From: Granulicella sp. 5B5 | GTDB lineage: Bacteria; Acidobacteriota; Terriglobia; Terriglobales; Acidobacteriaceae | Assembly: GCF_014083945.1 (NCBI RefSeq) | Contig: NZ_CP046444.1 | Location: 496,001-560,000 of the forward strand | Direction of reading: 5' to 3' | DNA length: 64,000 nt | Part shown: positions 41,555 through 50,993 of the stretch, in pieces | How the letters are laid out: every line of letters begins with the position of its first letter | How positions within the stretch are numbered: the stretch's first letter is position 1 | The notes under the pieces: model-generated | The model's database searches: none | What the model was told of the DNA's origin: nothing | What the model saw: the letters and a program-made list of their open reading frames with translations, nothing else | Translations under genes and position numbers: made by a program

Positions 41555-42064
41555 TTAGGCGACCGGCGCGGCCACACTCAGCCGCTCCGCCAGTTCGGTA
41601 AGCACGGCATCGGCGTTCTCCTCCTCCTGCAGCGTCTTGTCGAGGATGGCCGCGTGCTCGCTCTCGCCCAGCAGCTCCGCCCAAGTGCGCAGCGTGCCGT
41701 AGACCGCGATCTCGTGGTGCTCGACCTGGTTGCCCGCGGCGATCAGCACAACGTCGCGGATCTCCTCATTGGCGGCATCCTTGACCTGCGACTCGGCCTC
41801 GCCGATGAGCGCCGCCGTGACCTTGCACTTGGCCTCAGTCGCTTCGCCTTCGGTGGCATCCAGAATCGCCTGCAGTCGCATCACGTGCTGCTTGGTCTCT
41901 TCCAGGTGTCGCGAGAAGGCCGTCTTCAACTGCGGGTTAGTGGCTTTCTCGATCATTGCAGGCAGGCCCTTTTCGGCGATCTGGCGCTCGCTGTTCAGTG
42001 CGTGCTCCATGGTTGTCAGATACAGCTCACGCAGGCTGTTTACATCGGCAGAAAAGATTCCCAT
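41555..42064 (-). CDS. Ferritin-like DUF892 (YciE/YciF) protein
   Basis: A 169-residue four-helix protein: ELYLTTMEHALNSERQIAEK, then FSRHLEETKQHVMRLQAILD, AAGNQVEHHEIAVYGTLRTW and LDKTLQEEENADAVLTELAE. These Glu/His-rich helices match YciE/YciF, stress-induced di-iron-type proteins of unknown activity. ATG 42064 has GGAGATGG upstream; the frame to 42148 lacks one. Monocistronic. Confidence 0.85.
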   Translation of the reverse strand: MGIFSADVNSLRELYLTTMEHALNSERQIAEKGLPAMIEKATNPQLKTAFSRHLEETKQHVMRLQAILDATEGEATEAKCKVTAALIGEAESQVKDAANEEIRDVVLIAAGNQVEHHEIAVYGTLRTWAELLGESEHAAILDKTLQEEENADAVLTELAERLSVAAPVA

Positions 42065-42286
42065 TGTCCATCTCCTATAAGTGCAAATTGGGTTCGCTGC
42101 ATGCGCCGTGCGCTGTCCGAATCGGGACATAACGCCGCGGACTCGCACCTGCGAGTTCTTCGTGGCTATTCGATTGTCAACGTGCAGTTTCAGCCGGTAG
42201 CGAAGGCCCAGCCGCGTTCCCCGTTCACGTCCACTTGCTCTGATGCCCAGTCTTCGAGCGGCGTGGCCTCGCCTGTTTGTGCAGAA

Positions 42287-44035
42287 TTACTTCGCGGTCG
42301 CTGGGCCGCTCTTCCACACTTCGCTCTCGTAGATGCGCGCGCACGGTTGGCCGGTTGTGCAGACAACCTCCAGCTCTTTCAGCCCGTCGGGGTGCGCCGC
42401 GACGGCCTTCGCCACGGGATCTCCGGCGATAGCAATCACATACGCAGCATGGTGTGCCGGATCAGCGAGCGCAGCCTCAAATGCCTGCTCATCGTTCTCG
42501 CTGACCATGCTGTTCAGCGTGCGTCCGGCCACCTGCACCGCTCCCACATGCGCGGAGAGCGCCATCATCACAGGCTGGTCCGCGGGCATCTGCTCCAGCG
42601 AGAACGCCAGCGAGCGCTCCAGCGCCACGCGTGTCGTGGAGTTGACCTTCCCCTCCTTCAACACCAGCGGCGTGAAGTACATCATGCCCAGGCAGTTAGC
42701 CACACACAGCAGCGCAGCCAGCGGCTGCCAGAACCGCGCCCCGATGCGCGCCCAGCCTTCGGTCTTGCCACGCAGCCACACATCCAGCCGCTCGGCCGCG
42801 AGCGCCGCATAGACCGCCAGCGCAGGCAGCATCTCCATGCCATAACGCGCGTTGTAGTACGAATGCGGCCAAAGCTGCGGAATGAAGATCGGCACCGAGC
42901 CATAAGCCACCGAGTACACATAGAACGGCAGTGGCACCCACAGCAGCAGCGCGTACCACCACGAAGCGTTCGGCTGCTCCGCACGCGGCCCCCATGACAC
43001 CTTGCGCGTCAACTGCAGCCACAGGCCATAGAGTGCCGCGGCCAGTACGCCGAAGCCCGTCTCCCACACCGAGGCGTCCACCTGCGACGTGCGCGTGTAG
43101 AAGAGCAGCGCCCAGCCCGGATTGTGCCAGCCGCGATAGTGCTGACCCGGCGGCGCGGTGCGATGCTCGATCTGCTTCGCCGAGTACGGCCCGCGTATGA
43201 AGTCCAGCCAGTCATGCTCAAAGTGTGCGTTGTACCAGAACCACAGCAGCGGCCCCGCTGCGCACAACACGGTGAAGATCGTGAAAGCTATGCGCACTTC
43301 GTTGCGAAGCTTCGCCTCGCTCTTCCACCACGTCAACGCAAAGCAGCACCACACCGCTGCACCGACGATCCAGCCGTCGTAACGCGTGAACGCCATGCCC
43401 AGCACCAGCAGCCCGGCCAGCACCATACGGCCCTTGGCAGCCGCTGCGCGCGACTCCTGCAACGCGGCGATGCCTTCCATCGTCACCACCACGACCCACA
43501 CAAACAGCGCGAGGTACAACGCCTCGGTCATCGCCGTCGTGGCCAGGTAGAGCAGGTTCGCGTTCAGCGCATAGAACAACGTCGCCACAAACGCCCAGCG
43601 CACACGCATCATGCGCCGCGTGAGCCGCCACATGCCGGCAACGCTGATCGCAAAGCTGATCGTGGACATCGGCGCAGCGGCCAACCCTGTCTGCCATAGC
43701 TGCATGCTGTGGATGAACGGCAGCATCAGCACATGCGGCAGCGGCAGCCACACGCCACCGAGTTGCGCGAGCCCCGGATAATGCGAGTCGATGATGCGCC
43801 GCGCGATGGCCAGGTGCGCGACGGCGTCACCATAGAGCAGCAGGTATCCCTTCGCATAGCAGATGAGCAGCGCGCCGAACGCCAGCATCACGCCCGCGGC
43901 AAACGCAGGATACGTCTCGCCGCGCTGCACTGGACGCACAGCCTCAGGATCGCCCGGTGCCACCGCCGTCAGTTGACGCGTCGGCCCTCGGCCCAGCTCT
44001 GACCTCTTCATCGCTCTCCCCTTGTCTGCTGGCAT
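42287..44035 (-). CDS. GT39-like membrane glycosyltransferase
   Basis: A 582-residue protein with 10-12 predicted helices. The first periplasmic loop has an acidic motif, YLLLYGDAVAHLAIARRIID, and PGLAQLGGVWLPLPHVLMLP follows. The layout is that of ArnT/PMT-type GT-C enzymes using polyprenyl-phosphate sugars. The C-terminal ~120 residues are soluble. ATG 44011 (MKRSELGR) is an alternative start. It lies 24 bp after the PfkB gene and so may be cotranscribed with the mtnP-pfkB pair. The acceptor is unknown. Confidence 0.72.
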   Translation of the reverse strand: MPADKGRAMKRSELGRGPTRQLTAVAPGDPEAVRPVQRGETYPAFAAGVMLAFGALLICYAKGYLLLYGDAVAHLAIARRIIDSHYPGLAQLGGVWLPLPHVLMLPFIHSMQLWQTGLAAAPMSTISFAISVAGMWRLTRRMMRVRWAFVATLFYALNANLLYLATTAMTEALYLALFVWVVVVTMEGIAALQESRAAAAKGRMVLAGLLVLGMAFTRYDGWIVGAAVWCCFALTWWKSEAKLRNEVRIAFTIFTVLCAAGPLLWFWYNAHFEHDWLDFIRGPYSAKQIEHRTAPPGQHYRGWHNPGWALLFYTRTSQVDASVWETGFGVLAAALYGLWLQLTRKVSWGPRAEQPNASWWYALLLWVPLPFYVYSVAYGSVPIFIPQLWPHSYYNARYGMEMLPALAVYAALAAERLDVWLRGKTEGWARIGARFWQPLAALLCVANCLGMMYFTPLVLKEGKVNSTTRVALERSLAFSLEQMPADQPVMMALSAHVGAVQVAGRTLNSMVSENDEQAFEAALADPAHHAAYVIAIAGDPVAKAVAAHPDGLKELEVVCTTGQPCARIYESEVWKSGPATAK

Positions 44036-44059
44036 CTATGCGTCTACCTATGCGTAAAA

Positions 44060-45016
44060 CTAGAGGTGCGAGATCCGTTTCAACTCGGCGAACCGCGCGT
44101 CGATCTCCTCGCGCGTTGTGCGTTGCAGCCGCTCCGTGCCGAACGCCTCCACCGCCAACGAGCCCATCACGCTGCCGTAGAACATCGCCGTCCGGTAGAC
44201 CTCTGGCGTCAGCTTGCCGCCGTTCTGCGCGCCCTGCGAGGCGATGTAGCCGTAGAAGCCACCTGCGAATGAATCGCCCGCGCCCGTTGGGTCAACGACA
44301 TCCTCAACCGGTGTCGCCGGCGCGCGGAAGATCGTGCGCTCGGCAGGCTCGCAGAGGTCCATCTTCGCCAGCATCTCCTCGGAGAAGAAGCCCGCCACGC
44401 CATGCTCGGCATACTTCACCACCAGCGACTTCGGCCCCATGGCGAGCACCTTCTTCGCGCCGCGCACCCAGTTCGTCTCGTCGCTCAGCATCAGCACTTC
44501 CTTGCCGTTGATGACGAGCACATCCAGCTCCTTCATCACGCGCTCAAGGTTTTCCCGGTGCGCGGAGATCCAATAGTTCATTGTGTCGCCCGCAATCAGC
44601 TTCGCGTTTGGCATCGCCTGGCGCACACGCAGCTGCAACACGGGGTCGATGTTCGCAAGGAAGAGATGCTCGCTGTCAAGGTAGCTCTCCGGGATCTTCG
44701 GCTCGAAGTCTGCGAAGACGTTCAGGTACGTCGCGAGCGTCTCCGCCTCGGCGAGGTCCTTTATGTAGCTGCCCGTCCAGTGGAAGCTCTTGCCGTGCAC
44801 GTGCTCAATGCCGGTCGTGTCAACGCCCTTTGAGGTCAGCACAGCCTCATGCTCGGGCAGAAAGTCCTCACCTACCACACCAACCACACGCACCTTCGTA
44901 AAGAAGCTGGCCGCCAGCGCGAAGTGCGTCGCCGCACCACCCAGCACGCGGTCACGCTTGCCACTCGGCGTCTCCAACGAATCGAACGCCACCGAACCTA
45001 CTACCAATATCGACAT
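44060..45016 (-). CDS. PfkB family sugar kinase
   Basis: A ribokinase-like kinase of 318 residues. The start SILVVGSVAFDSLETPSGKR, the substrate region VLGGAATHFALAASFFTKV, VINGKEVLMLSDE, and the C-terminal PfkB motif DPTGAGDSFAGGFYGYIA with the catalytic Asp are intact. It follows mtnP by 42 bp. MtnP releases 5-methylthioribose-1-phosphate and adenine, so a nucleoside or sugar kinase for salvage is plausible, but the sequence does not identify the substrate. Confidence 0.85.
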   Translation of the reverse strand: MSILVVGSVAFDSLETPSGKRDRVLGGAATHFALAASFFTKVRVVGVVGEDFLPEHEAVLTSKGVDTTGIEHVHGKSFHWTGSYIKDLAEAETLATYLNVFADFEPKIPESYLDSEHLFLANIDPVLQLRVRQAMPNAKLIAGDTMNYWISAHRENLERVMKELDVLVINGKEVLMLSDETNWVRGAKKVLAMGPKSLVVKYAEHGVAGFFSEEMLAKMDLCEPAERTIFRAPATPVEDVVDPTGAGDSFAGGFYGYIASQGAQNGGKLTPEVYRTAMFYGSVMGSLAVEAFGTERLQRTTREEIDARFAELKRISHL

Positions 45017-45058
45017 GAATACCTTATCCTCAATCTTCGCTCAGGTTGCGCAGCTGCC

Positions 45059-45922
45059 CTACCAGTACTTCCCATAGAGCAATTCGAGCTTCTTGCGCGT
45101 TGCATCGGGGATCATCGTCTTGTCGGTCATCGTCGCAAACTTCGCGGCGGTCTGCGCGGGGCTGGCGCTAAGGTCTGTGGGCATCAGGCGAACCGCGGCC
45201 TTCACCACCTTCTGCGCGTTGCCGCTGTTCTGGTGCATCACCGCGATCACCTGCTCGATGGTTACGGCATCATGGCCCTCGAACCAGCAGTCGTAGTCGG
45301 TCACCATCGCGAGCGTGGCATAGCTCAGTTCGGCTTCACGCGCGAGCTTGGCCTCCTGCAGGTTGGTCATGCCGATCACGTCCGCGCCCCAGCTGCGATA
45401 CAGCCGCGACTCCGCCTTGGTTGAAAACTGCGGACCCTCCATGCAGATGTACGTGCCGCCCAGCTTGCCCACGACGCCCACCTCCGCGCACGCATCCGCA
45501 AACGCCTTGCTCACGATCGGACATACCGGGTCGCCAAACGCCACATGCCCGACGACACCGTTGCCAAAGAACGTGGCACTGCGGTCGAACGTGCGGTCGA
45601 TGAACTGGTCAGGGATCACGAAGTCGGTTGGCTTGTGTTCTTCCTTCAGACTGCCCACCGCGCTCACGCTCAGGATGCTCTTCACGCCGAGCGCCTTCAT
45701 CGCATAGATGTTTGCCTTAAAGTTCAACTCGCTGGGCAGGATGCGATGGCCCTTTCCGTGCCGAGCCAGGAATGCCACATCGCGGCCCTCCAGCTTGCCC
45801 AGCAAAAACACCTCGCTGGGATCGCCAAACGGCGTCTCCACTTTTTCTTCATGCACCTCGGTCAGGCCATCCATGTTGTACAGCCCGCTACCGCCGATAA
45901 TCCCGATCTCTGCCTTCGCCAA
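45059..45922 (-). CDS. mtnP: S-methyl-5'-thioadenosine phosphorylase
   Basis: Phosphorolyses methylthioadenosine to adenine and methylthioribose-1-phosphate in methionine salvage. Purine phosphorylase family 2 motifs: AEIGIIGGSGLYNMDGL, FLARHGKGHRILPSELNFKA, SAVGSLKEEHKPTDFVIPDQ, TYICMEGPQFSTKAESRLYR, ADVIGMTNLQEAKLAREAEL and a late YDCWFEGHDAVT. The start is a TTG at 45922 with GGAG 7 nt upstream. 287 residues. No other mtn genes are in the window. Confidence 0.93.
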   Translation of the reverse strand: MAKAEIGIIGGSGLYNMDGLTEVHEEKVETPFGDPSEVFLLGKLEGRDVAFLARHGKGHRILPSELNFKANIYAMKALGVKSILSVSAVGSLKEEHKPTDFVIPDQFIDRTFDRSATFFGNGVVGHVAFGDPVCPIVSKAFADACAEVGVVGKLGGTYICMEGPQFSTKAESRLYRSWGADVIGMTNLQEAKLAREAELSYATLAMVTDYDCWFEGHDAVTIEQVIAVMHQNSGNAQKVVKAAVRLMPTDLSASPAQTAAKFATMTDKTMIPDATRKKLELLYGKYW

Positions 45923-46000
45923 ACCTGTCTCCTGTCGTCCTTACACAGGTATCCGCGCGCTTATGGCTGCGCAGACACGCATCTTCAAGTATATCGTCAG

Positions 46001-47587
46001 CTACTCGATTCCCAGTTTCTTCCAGATGGCATCGGCCTTCGCCTTCACGTCCTTCGGCATGGTCATCATCGTGGGCCACTGGCGCGTGAAGCCCTCGGCC
46101 GCCCATTTGCGCGTCGCATCAATGCCCATCTTGGAGCCGTAGTTCGGCAGGCGGCTCGCGTGGTCCAGCGTGTCCACCGGGCCCATCGTGAACTGGATGT
46201 CGCGCTCCGGATCAATGTTGTTGCCGGCGCGCAGCATCACCTCGCCCACATCCTGCACATCGCAGTCCTCATCCACCACCACGATGCACTTGGTGAACAT
46301 CGCCTGCCCCAGTCCCCAGATCGCATGCATCACCTTGCGCGCCTGTCCCGCATAGCTCTTGCGGATGCTCACCAGCATCAGGTTGTGCGCCACTCCTTCC
46401 GCCGGCAGGTTGATGTCGACGATCTCCGGAATCGTCAGTTTCATCAGCGGCAGAAATATCCGCTCCACCGCCTTGATCATCCATGTATCTTCCATCGGCG
46501 GCTTGCCGACGACGGTCGCCGCATAGATGGGATCTTTACGGTGCGTGATGCAGGTGAGGTGCAGCACCGGGTACTCGTCCTGCATGGTGTAGAAGCCGGT
46601 GTGGTCGCCGAACGGCCCTTCCGTGCGCAGTTCGCCGAGCTCGACATAGCCTTCGAGCACGATCTCCGCGTGCGCCGGGACTTCGAGATCCACAGTCTCG
46701 CACTTCACCAGCTCCACGGCCTTCTGCCGCAGGAAACCCGCGATGAGATACTCCTCCACCTCAGGCGGCGCGGGAACAATCGCGCTGAACGTCGTCGCCG
46801 GATCGGTGCCGATGACCACGGCGACCTCCATCCGTTCGCCGCGGATCTTCGTCACCACATGCTGCGGCATGGTGTGCTGGCCTGCCGCTGCCGTGCCACC
46901 CGCGGTGACGGCCATCATCTCGACCTGGCCTGCGGCGTCTTCCGCCACAGCCCTCATGCGGTCGCGCGCGTGCTCTGCTGCGACCTTCTGCCGCTGCCAG
47001 TGCATGCCTGCCGTCTTGCCGTCATACACCTGCATCCGGTACATGCCTACATTGCGCTTGCCGGTGCTTGGATTCTGCGTGATCACACACGGCAACGTGA
47101 TAAACCTGCCGCCATCTTCAGGCCACGTCTTCAGCACCGGGAACTTCAGCACATCGACGTCCTCACCGCGCAGGACCACCTCTTTGCAAGGCGCATTCTT
47201 CGCGCTGATGGTCTTCGGAAAATAGCCGCCCACCTCAGCGAGCATCGGCAGCATCTTCAGCTTATCCAACATGCCGCTCGGCGCCACAGGATGAATCAGC
47301 GTCTCAATGCGTCCGGCGATCTCGTCGAGCGAGTCCACCTCCAGCGCCATCTGCATACGCTTCGTGCTGCCGAACTGGTTCATCAGCACGCGTGCGCCGG
47401 GATAACCCGCAACGTTCTCAAACAGCAGCGCCGGGCCACCAGCCTTCGCTGTCCCCTTGCCGCTTTTCGAGGCACGATCGGCGATCTCCGCCATCTCCAA
47501 TATTGGCGAGACCTCGGCCGTCACCCGCTTCAACTCGCCGGCCTTGTCCAGCACCTTCAACCACTCACGCAGGCTTTCGTATGCCAC
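46001..47587 (-). CDS. UbiD family decarboxylase
   Basis: A 528-residue prenylated-FMN-dependent decarboxylase. Landmarks: LREWLKVLDKAGELKRV, the substrate/cofactor region NVGMYRMQVYDGKTAGMHWQ, the catalytic Glu region ELRTEGPFGDHTGFYTMQDE, and AIWGLGQAMFTKCIVVVDED. UbiD members act in ubiquinone or menaquinone synthesis or on aromatic acids; the window has no ubiX or men/mqn genes to decide. Relative to short members there is extra sequence after MHWQ (a Met/Thr/Gly-rich ~25 residues). The start is a GTG at 47587. Confidence 0.85.
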   Translation of the reverse strand: MAYESLREWLKVLDKAGELKRVTAEVSPILEMAEIADRASKSGKGTAKAGGPALLFENVAGYPGARVLMNQFGSTKRMQMALEVDSLDEIAGRIETLIHPVAPSGMLDKLKMLPMLAEVGGYFPKTISAKNAPCKEVVLRGEDVDVLKFPVLKTWPEDGGRFITLPCVITQNPSTGKRNVGMYRMQVYDGKTAGMHWQRQKVAAEHARDRMRAVAEDAAGQVEMMAVTAGGTAAAGQHTMPQHVVTKIRGERMEVAVVIGTDPATTFSAIVPAPPEVEEYLIAGFLRQKAVELVKCETVDLEVPAHAEIVLEGYVELGELRTEGPFGDHTGFYTMQDEYPVLHLTCITHRKDPIYAATVVGKPPMEDTWMIKAVERIFLPLMKLTIPEIVDINLPAEGVAHNLMLVSIRKSYAGQARKVMHAIWGLGQAMFTKCIVVVDEDCDVQDVGEVMLRAGNNIDPERDIQFTMGPVDTLDHASRLPNYGSKMGIDATRKWAAEGFTRQWPTMMTMPKDVKAKADAIWKKLGIE

Positions 47588-47638
47588 TTCACTTGCCTCG
47601 TCTTTCGTCGTACATCTTCCAGAACGGCTTGTCTTTGA

Positions 47639-48868
47639 CTACATCTTCCAGAAGATCTTTTTATGCCACAGCCACCAGTTCGGCAGGAAGCACACCACCA
47701 CAAACGCAATGGCAAACGCCAGCGACGTCAGCTTGTCCGAGTGGTGCGGCGCGAACAGGTGGAAGTACACCCACGCCCACACCGTCGATCTGCCTATATG
47801 GAAGTACAGCGCCGACTTCACCAGCACCACCGAGGTCGTATACGCCGCAATCGCATTCGACCCGAAGACGAACCACGGCCACGTCGCCGCATTCAACCAA
47901 CGTGGCCACGGCTTCCGCCGCTCGTCCACCAGCGAGGACAGCAGCGCCAGCAGCACCACCGCCCAGCCCGCCATTACCAGCACGTAGCTTGATGTCCACA
48001 GGTTCTTATTGATCGGGAACCACACCGACCACAGCTCGCCCAGCAGCACAGCCGCAGCACCTGCAGCCGCCATCCACACATTCGCGGTCGCGGTCGAGAT
48101 CTCGGAGCGGTCATGCCGCGTGGCCCTCAGCCACATGCCAGTCAGCGCACCCAGCAGCGTTGTAGCCACGGCGGGCAGCGTGCTCAACACGCCCTCAGGG
48201 TCGCTGTTCTTTCGATATAGCGCCCCGGTATGCAGCCAGTGCTGCGTCCAGCCCACGACACCGCGGTCGACCCACGCAGCCAGGTTCTGCCACTCACCCA
48301 TAAACGGAATATCGCGCCCCGGCATGCCGAGCCCTGGCACTGGCACCCAGCGCAACAGCACCCAGTAACCCACCAGCAGTACGGCAACAATGCCCCCGAC
48401 GACCCATGCCTGCCGCCGCATCTGCATCGTCGCCACCAGCACCAGCCCGGCCAGCAGAGAGACGATCGCGATGCGCGGAATCACGCCGAAGAAGCGCAGC
48501 GTGGTCCAGTGCATCCGCGGAAAGTAGTCCAGCACAAAGGCCAGCAGCAGCAGCTTTCCGGTGCGTACGAACAGGTGTCCGGCCAGCGACTTGCGGCAGT
48601 TGCCCCGCGCCGCACGAGCCGAGAGGCTGTACACCATGGCCGCGCCCACCAGGAACAAGAACGTCGGGAAGACCATGTCCGTGATCGTCCAGCCGTTCCA
48701 CTCCGCGTGGTCCAGCGGGCGGAAGACCCGGGCCCAGTCGCCGGGGTCGTTCACCAAAATCATCAGCGCGATCGTCAATCCGCGCAGCAGGTCGATCGAC
48801 AGCACCCGCCTAGGCGCGGTCGTCGTCTTCACGGGCAATGGGGCGGTCGCTGTCAGGGTCGCAGACAT
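47639..48868 (-). CDS. NagX-like (DUF5009) membrane acyltransferase
   Basis: An integral membrane protein of about 409 residues with ~10 helices. RRVLSIDLLRGLTIALMILV and WNGWTITDMVFPTFLFLVGA are the DUF1624/DUF5009 signature, related to heparan-alpha-glucosaminide N-acetyltransferase. FFGVIPRIAIVSLLAGLV and NVW..LGELWSVWFPINKNLW also fit. Bacterial members are linked to N-acetylglucosamine metabolism (NagX), which would suit the murein-recycling genes nearby; this is inference. Start codons at 48880, 48877 and 48868 are clustered; 48868 is a guess. Confidence 0.75.
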   Translation of the reverse strand: MSATLTATAPLPVKTTTAPRRVLSIDLLRGLTIALMILVNDPGDWARVFRPLDHAEWNGWTITDMVFPTFLFLVGAAMVYSLSARAARGNCRKSLAGHLFVRTGKLLLLAFVLDYFPRMHWTTLRFFGVIPRIAIVSLLAGLVLVATMQMRRQAWVVGGIVAVLLVGYWVLLRWVPVPGLGMPGRDIPFMGEWQNLAAWVDRGVVGWTQHWLHTGALYRKNSDPEGVLSTLPAVATTLLGALTGMWLRATRHDRSEISTATANVWMAAAGAAAVLLGELWSVWFPINKNLWTSSYVLVMAGWAVVLLALLSSLVDERRKPWPRWLNAATWPWFVFGSNAIAAYTTSVVLVKSALYFHIGRSTVWAWVYFHLFAPHHSDKLTSLAFAIAFVVVCFLPNWWLWHKKIFWKM

Positions 48869-49065
48869 TCTCTCCATCATCTCCTTAACGTGAGGTCCAG
48901 CGCCATCGCTCGTCTCTTTCTCTTCGATGCAGGCAACGTGGCCGGAGCACACCCGCAGGAACATCACAACCCGCCCCGGTGTCTAACCCGGCATACGCAT
49001 TCCTCGCCTGGGTGCGCGCGTCGAAGCACGACTTCGCCCGCCATTTCGCTCATCGAGGTGCCACT

Positions 49066-49788
49066 ATGTTCGTCGAATCGCTCGTAGAATCAACGCCGCT
49101 GCTCCGCACCCGCAATCGTATGCCTGCGCTGGCCTCCATCGGCATCCAGGCCTGCCTCGTCGCCGCGCTTTTGGCCATTCCCGTGCTGCATCCGGAGCTG
49201 CTGCCCACCGGCCCCATCAAGCTCTCCACGCTGGCTCCGCCGCCCACCCAGGCACCGCCCGCACCACCGGTCGAGCGCCTGCACGTCACCGCCGTCGTTA
49301 GCTCTGCACAATCTGCTCCTGCGGCACCTTCGCAAGCCATTGCAGCGGCCCGCAATCTCATTCACTCGGATGGCCCCGGCGTTGACGCCCCGCTGCTTCT
49401 CATCGCCGCAGGTGCCGGGCCTATGAACCCAGCGCTTCCCTTCTCAACTACCGGCCCGGCGACGCCGAACGTCGTCGTCCGCCCCGCCGCACCCGCGGGT
49501 CCACTGCACATCTCAACCGGAGTTACTGAAGGCCTTCTACTTGCTCCCATCAAGCCAATCTATCCGGAGATCGCGCGGCTTACCCGCACCTCCGGCACAG
49601 TGGTCATCGAAGCCATCATCTCGAAGTCCGGCACAATCCAGAGCGCCCACGCCGTCAGCGGCCCGGCGATGCTGCAGTCCGCAGCGGTCGATGCCGTTCG
49701 CACCGCGCGCTATCACCCCTACCTGCTCAACGGCCAGCCCACCGAGGTCGAAACCACCATCACCGTCAACTTCCGCATGAACCCGTAA
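49066..49788 (+). CDS. TonB-like energy transducer
   Basis: A 240-residue protein with an N-terminal helix (MPALASIGIQACLVAALLAI), a Pro-rich spacer (LAPPPTQAPPAPPVERL) and a C-terminal TonB domain: GLLLAPIKPIYPEIARLTRT, then SGTVVIEAIISKSGTIQSAH and ARYHPYLLNGQPTEVETTIT. It delivers proton-motive energy to outer-membrane receptors such as the one at 8768-12238, or is a stand-alone paralogue; no exbB/exbD is in the window. ATG 49066 has GAGGTG 5 nt upstream; the in-frame start at 48979 would add an unlikely His-rich extension. Confidence 0.85.
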   Translation: MFVESLVESTPLLRTRNRMPALASIGIQACLVAALLAIPVLHPELLPTGPIKLSTLAPPPTQAPPAPPVERLHVTAVVSSAQSAPAAPSQAIAAARNLIHSDGPGVDAPLLLIAAGAGPMNPALPFSTTGPATPNVVVRPAAPAGPLHISTGVTEGLLLAPIKPIYPEIARLTRTSGTVVIEAIISKSGTIQSAHAVSGPAMLQSAAVDAVRTARYHPYLLNGQPTEVETTITVNFRMNP

Positions 49789-49815
49789 CCGCGCACACGC
49801 CGATCACGCGGCAGC

Positions 49816-50808
49816 TTACCGCAGCGTGATCGGCGTCAGCACAGGCTCCTGCACCACGCTCTCCACCACGTCCAGCGGATACCCCGCATCCTTCCACCCT
49901 TGCAAGCCCCCGCGCAGAGGACGCACCCGCTGCACACCCAATCGCCGCAGATCCAACGCGACCTTCATGCTGGTCTCTTCGCTCGGGCACGTGCAGTACA
50001 GCACAATATCGCGGTCGCTTGGGATCAGCTCGCGGCGCTGCCTCAACTCGTCCGGTCCAATACGCAGCGCGCCGGGCAACACCAGCGGGTCAGACAGCAC
50101 ATCCAGCGGGTGACGCAGGTCCACGATGAACGGCCGGTCCTTGCCCTCTTCGTTGGCCTCTTCGATCAGCGCCATCAGCGCCTGCGGCTCCAGCCGCAAC
50201 CCCCGCAGCTGTCTCCGGAACTGCCGCCGCTTCCATAGTCTATGGATCAGCAGTCCCAACACCCCGGCCAGCACCAGCGGCCCGGCAAGGTGCTCCAATA
50301 GCCCGAAGAAGTCTTGACTGCGCTTGGCGACATCGCCAAAAAACCGGCCAGCAAACAGCCACGCCGCGGCCCATATCAGCGAGCCCAGCATGTCATACGC
50401 CACAAACACCGGGTACGCGATCCCAGCCTGCCCGGCGATCGGAGCGGCCACCGTGCTCAGCCCCGGCACGAACTTCGCAAACAGCAGCGTAAACGCGCCA
50501 CGCTTCATCATCGTGCCCTGCGTCTTCGCCACGCAGGTGGTCGACTCCAGCGAGAACCGGCACAGCAGGTTCAGAATCTTCCTCCCAAACCGCTTGCCCA
50601 TGTAGTACCAGACCGAATCCGCAATCAGGCACGCCAACAGGATCACCGGCAGCACATACGCGATGTGCAGCCGATGCGCGGCGCTCATCGTTCCCGCAGC
50701 AAGCATCACCGGAAGGCTCGGAATCGGCATCCCGCCCTGTTCGGCCAGCACCCAGGTGAACAGGATCGTGTAGGCGTGATGTTCAAACAGCCGCATGAGC
50801 GAAAACAT
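49816..50808 (-). CDS. DedA-family membrane protein fused to a rhodanese domain
   Basis: A 330-residue fusion. Residues ~1-200 are a DedA/SNARE-associated-type protein (EQGGMPIPSLPVMLAAGTMS, ADSVWYYMGKRFGRKIL, FAKFVPGLSTVAAPIAGQAG). DedA proteins recycle undecaprenyl phosphate or other lipids. Residues ~225-320 form a rhodanese-like domain (PFIVDLRHPLDVLSDPLVLP, ALRIGPDELRQR, the Cys loop VLYCTCPSEETSM, RPLRGGLQGWKDAGYPLD) on the cytoplasmic side. ATG 50808 has GGAGAGGA upstream. The fusion suggests sulfur-relay or redox control of lipid transport, unproven. Confidence 0.85.
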   Translation of the reverse strand: MFSLMRLFEHHAYTILFTWVLAEQGGMPIPSLPVMLAAGTMSAAHRLHIAYVLPVILLACLIADSVWYYMGKRFGRKILNLLCRFSLESTTCVAKTQGTMMKRGAFTLLFAKFVPGLSTVAAPIAGQAGIAYPVFVAYDMLGSLIWAAAWLFAGRFFGDVAKRSQDFFGLLEHLAGPLVLAGVLGLLIHRLWKRRQFRRQLRGLRLEPQALMALIEEANEEGKDRPFIVDLRHPLDVLSDPLVLPGALRIGPDELRQRRELIPSDRDIVLYCTCPSEETSMKVALDLRRLGVQRVRPLRGGLQGWKDAGYPLDVVESVVQEPVLTPITLR

Positions 50809-50946
50809 GGCTGGTCCTCTCCAAAACCAAAACCCACCGTGTACACATACGATGTTCGCACTAAACTTCGGTTGCGGAAACCTTCGCCAATTTGCCGCCT
50901 TTTGCCGCCCCGGCCGGCAGTATTTTATCTTCTCCGTCACAAAGCA

Positions 50947-50976
50947 AAAGGGCGAGGCCATCTGGCCCCGCCCTTT
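50947..50976 (-). terminator. Terminator of the HlyD/TolC operon
   Basis: AAAGGGCG (50947-50954) pairs with CGCCCTTT (50969-50976), with an inner GGCCA/TGGCC stem. Leftward it is followed by TGCTTTGTG. It lies 18 nt past the stop of the HlyD-type gene. Confidence 0.85.
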
Positions 50977-50993
50977 GTTACCTTTAGCCGTTC

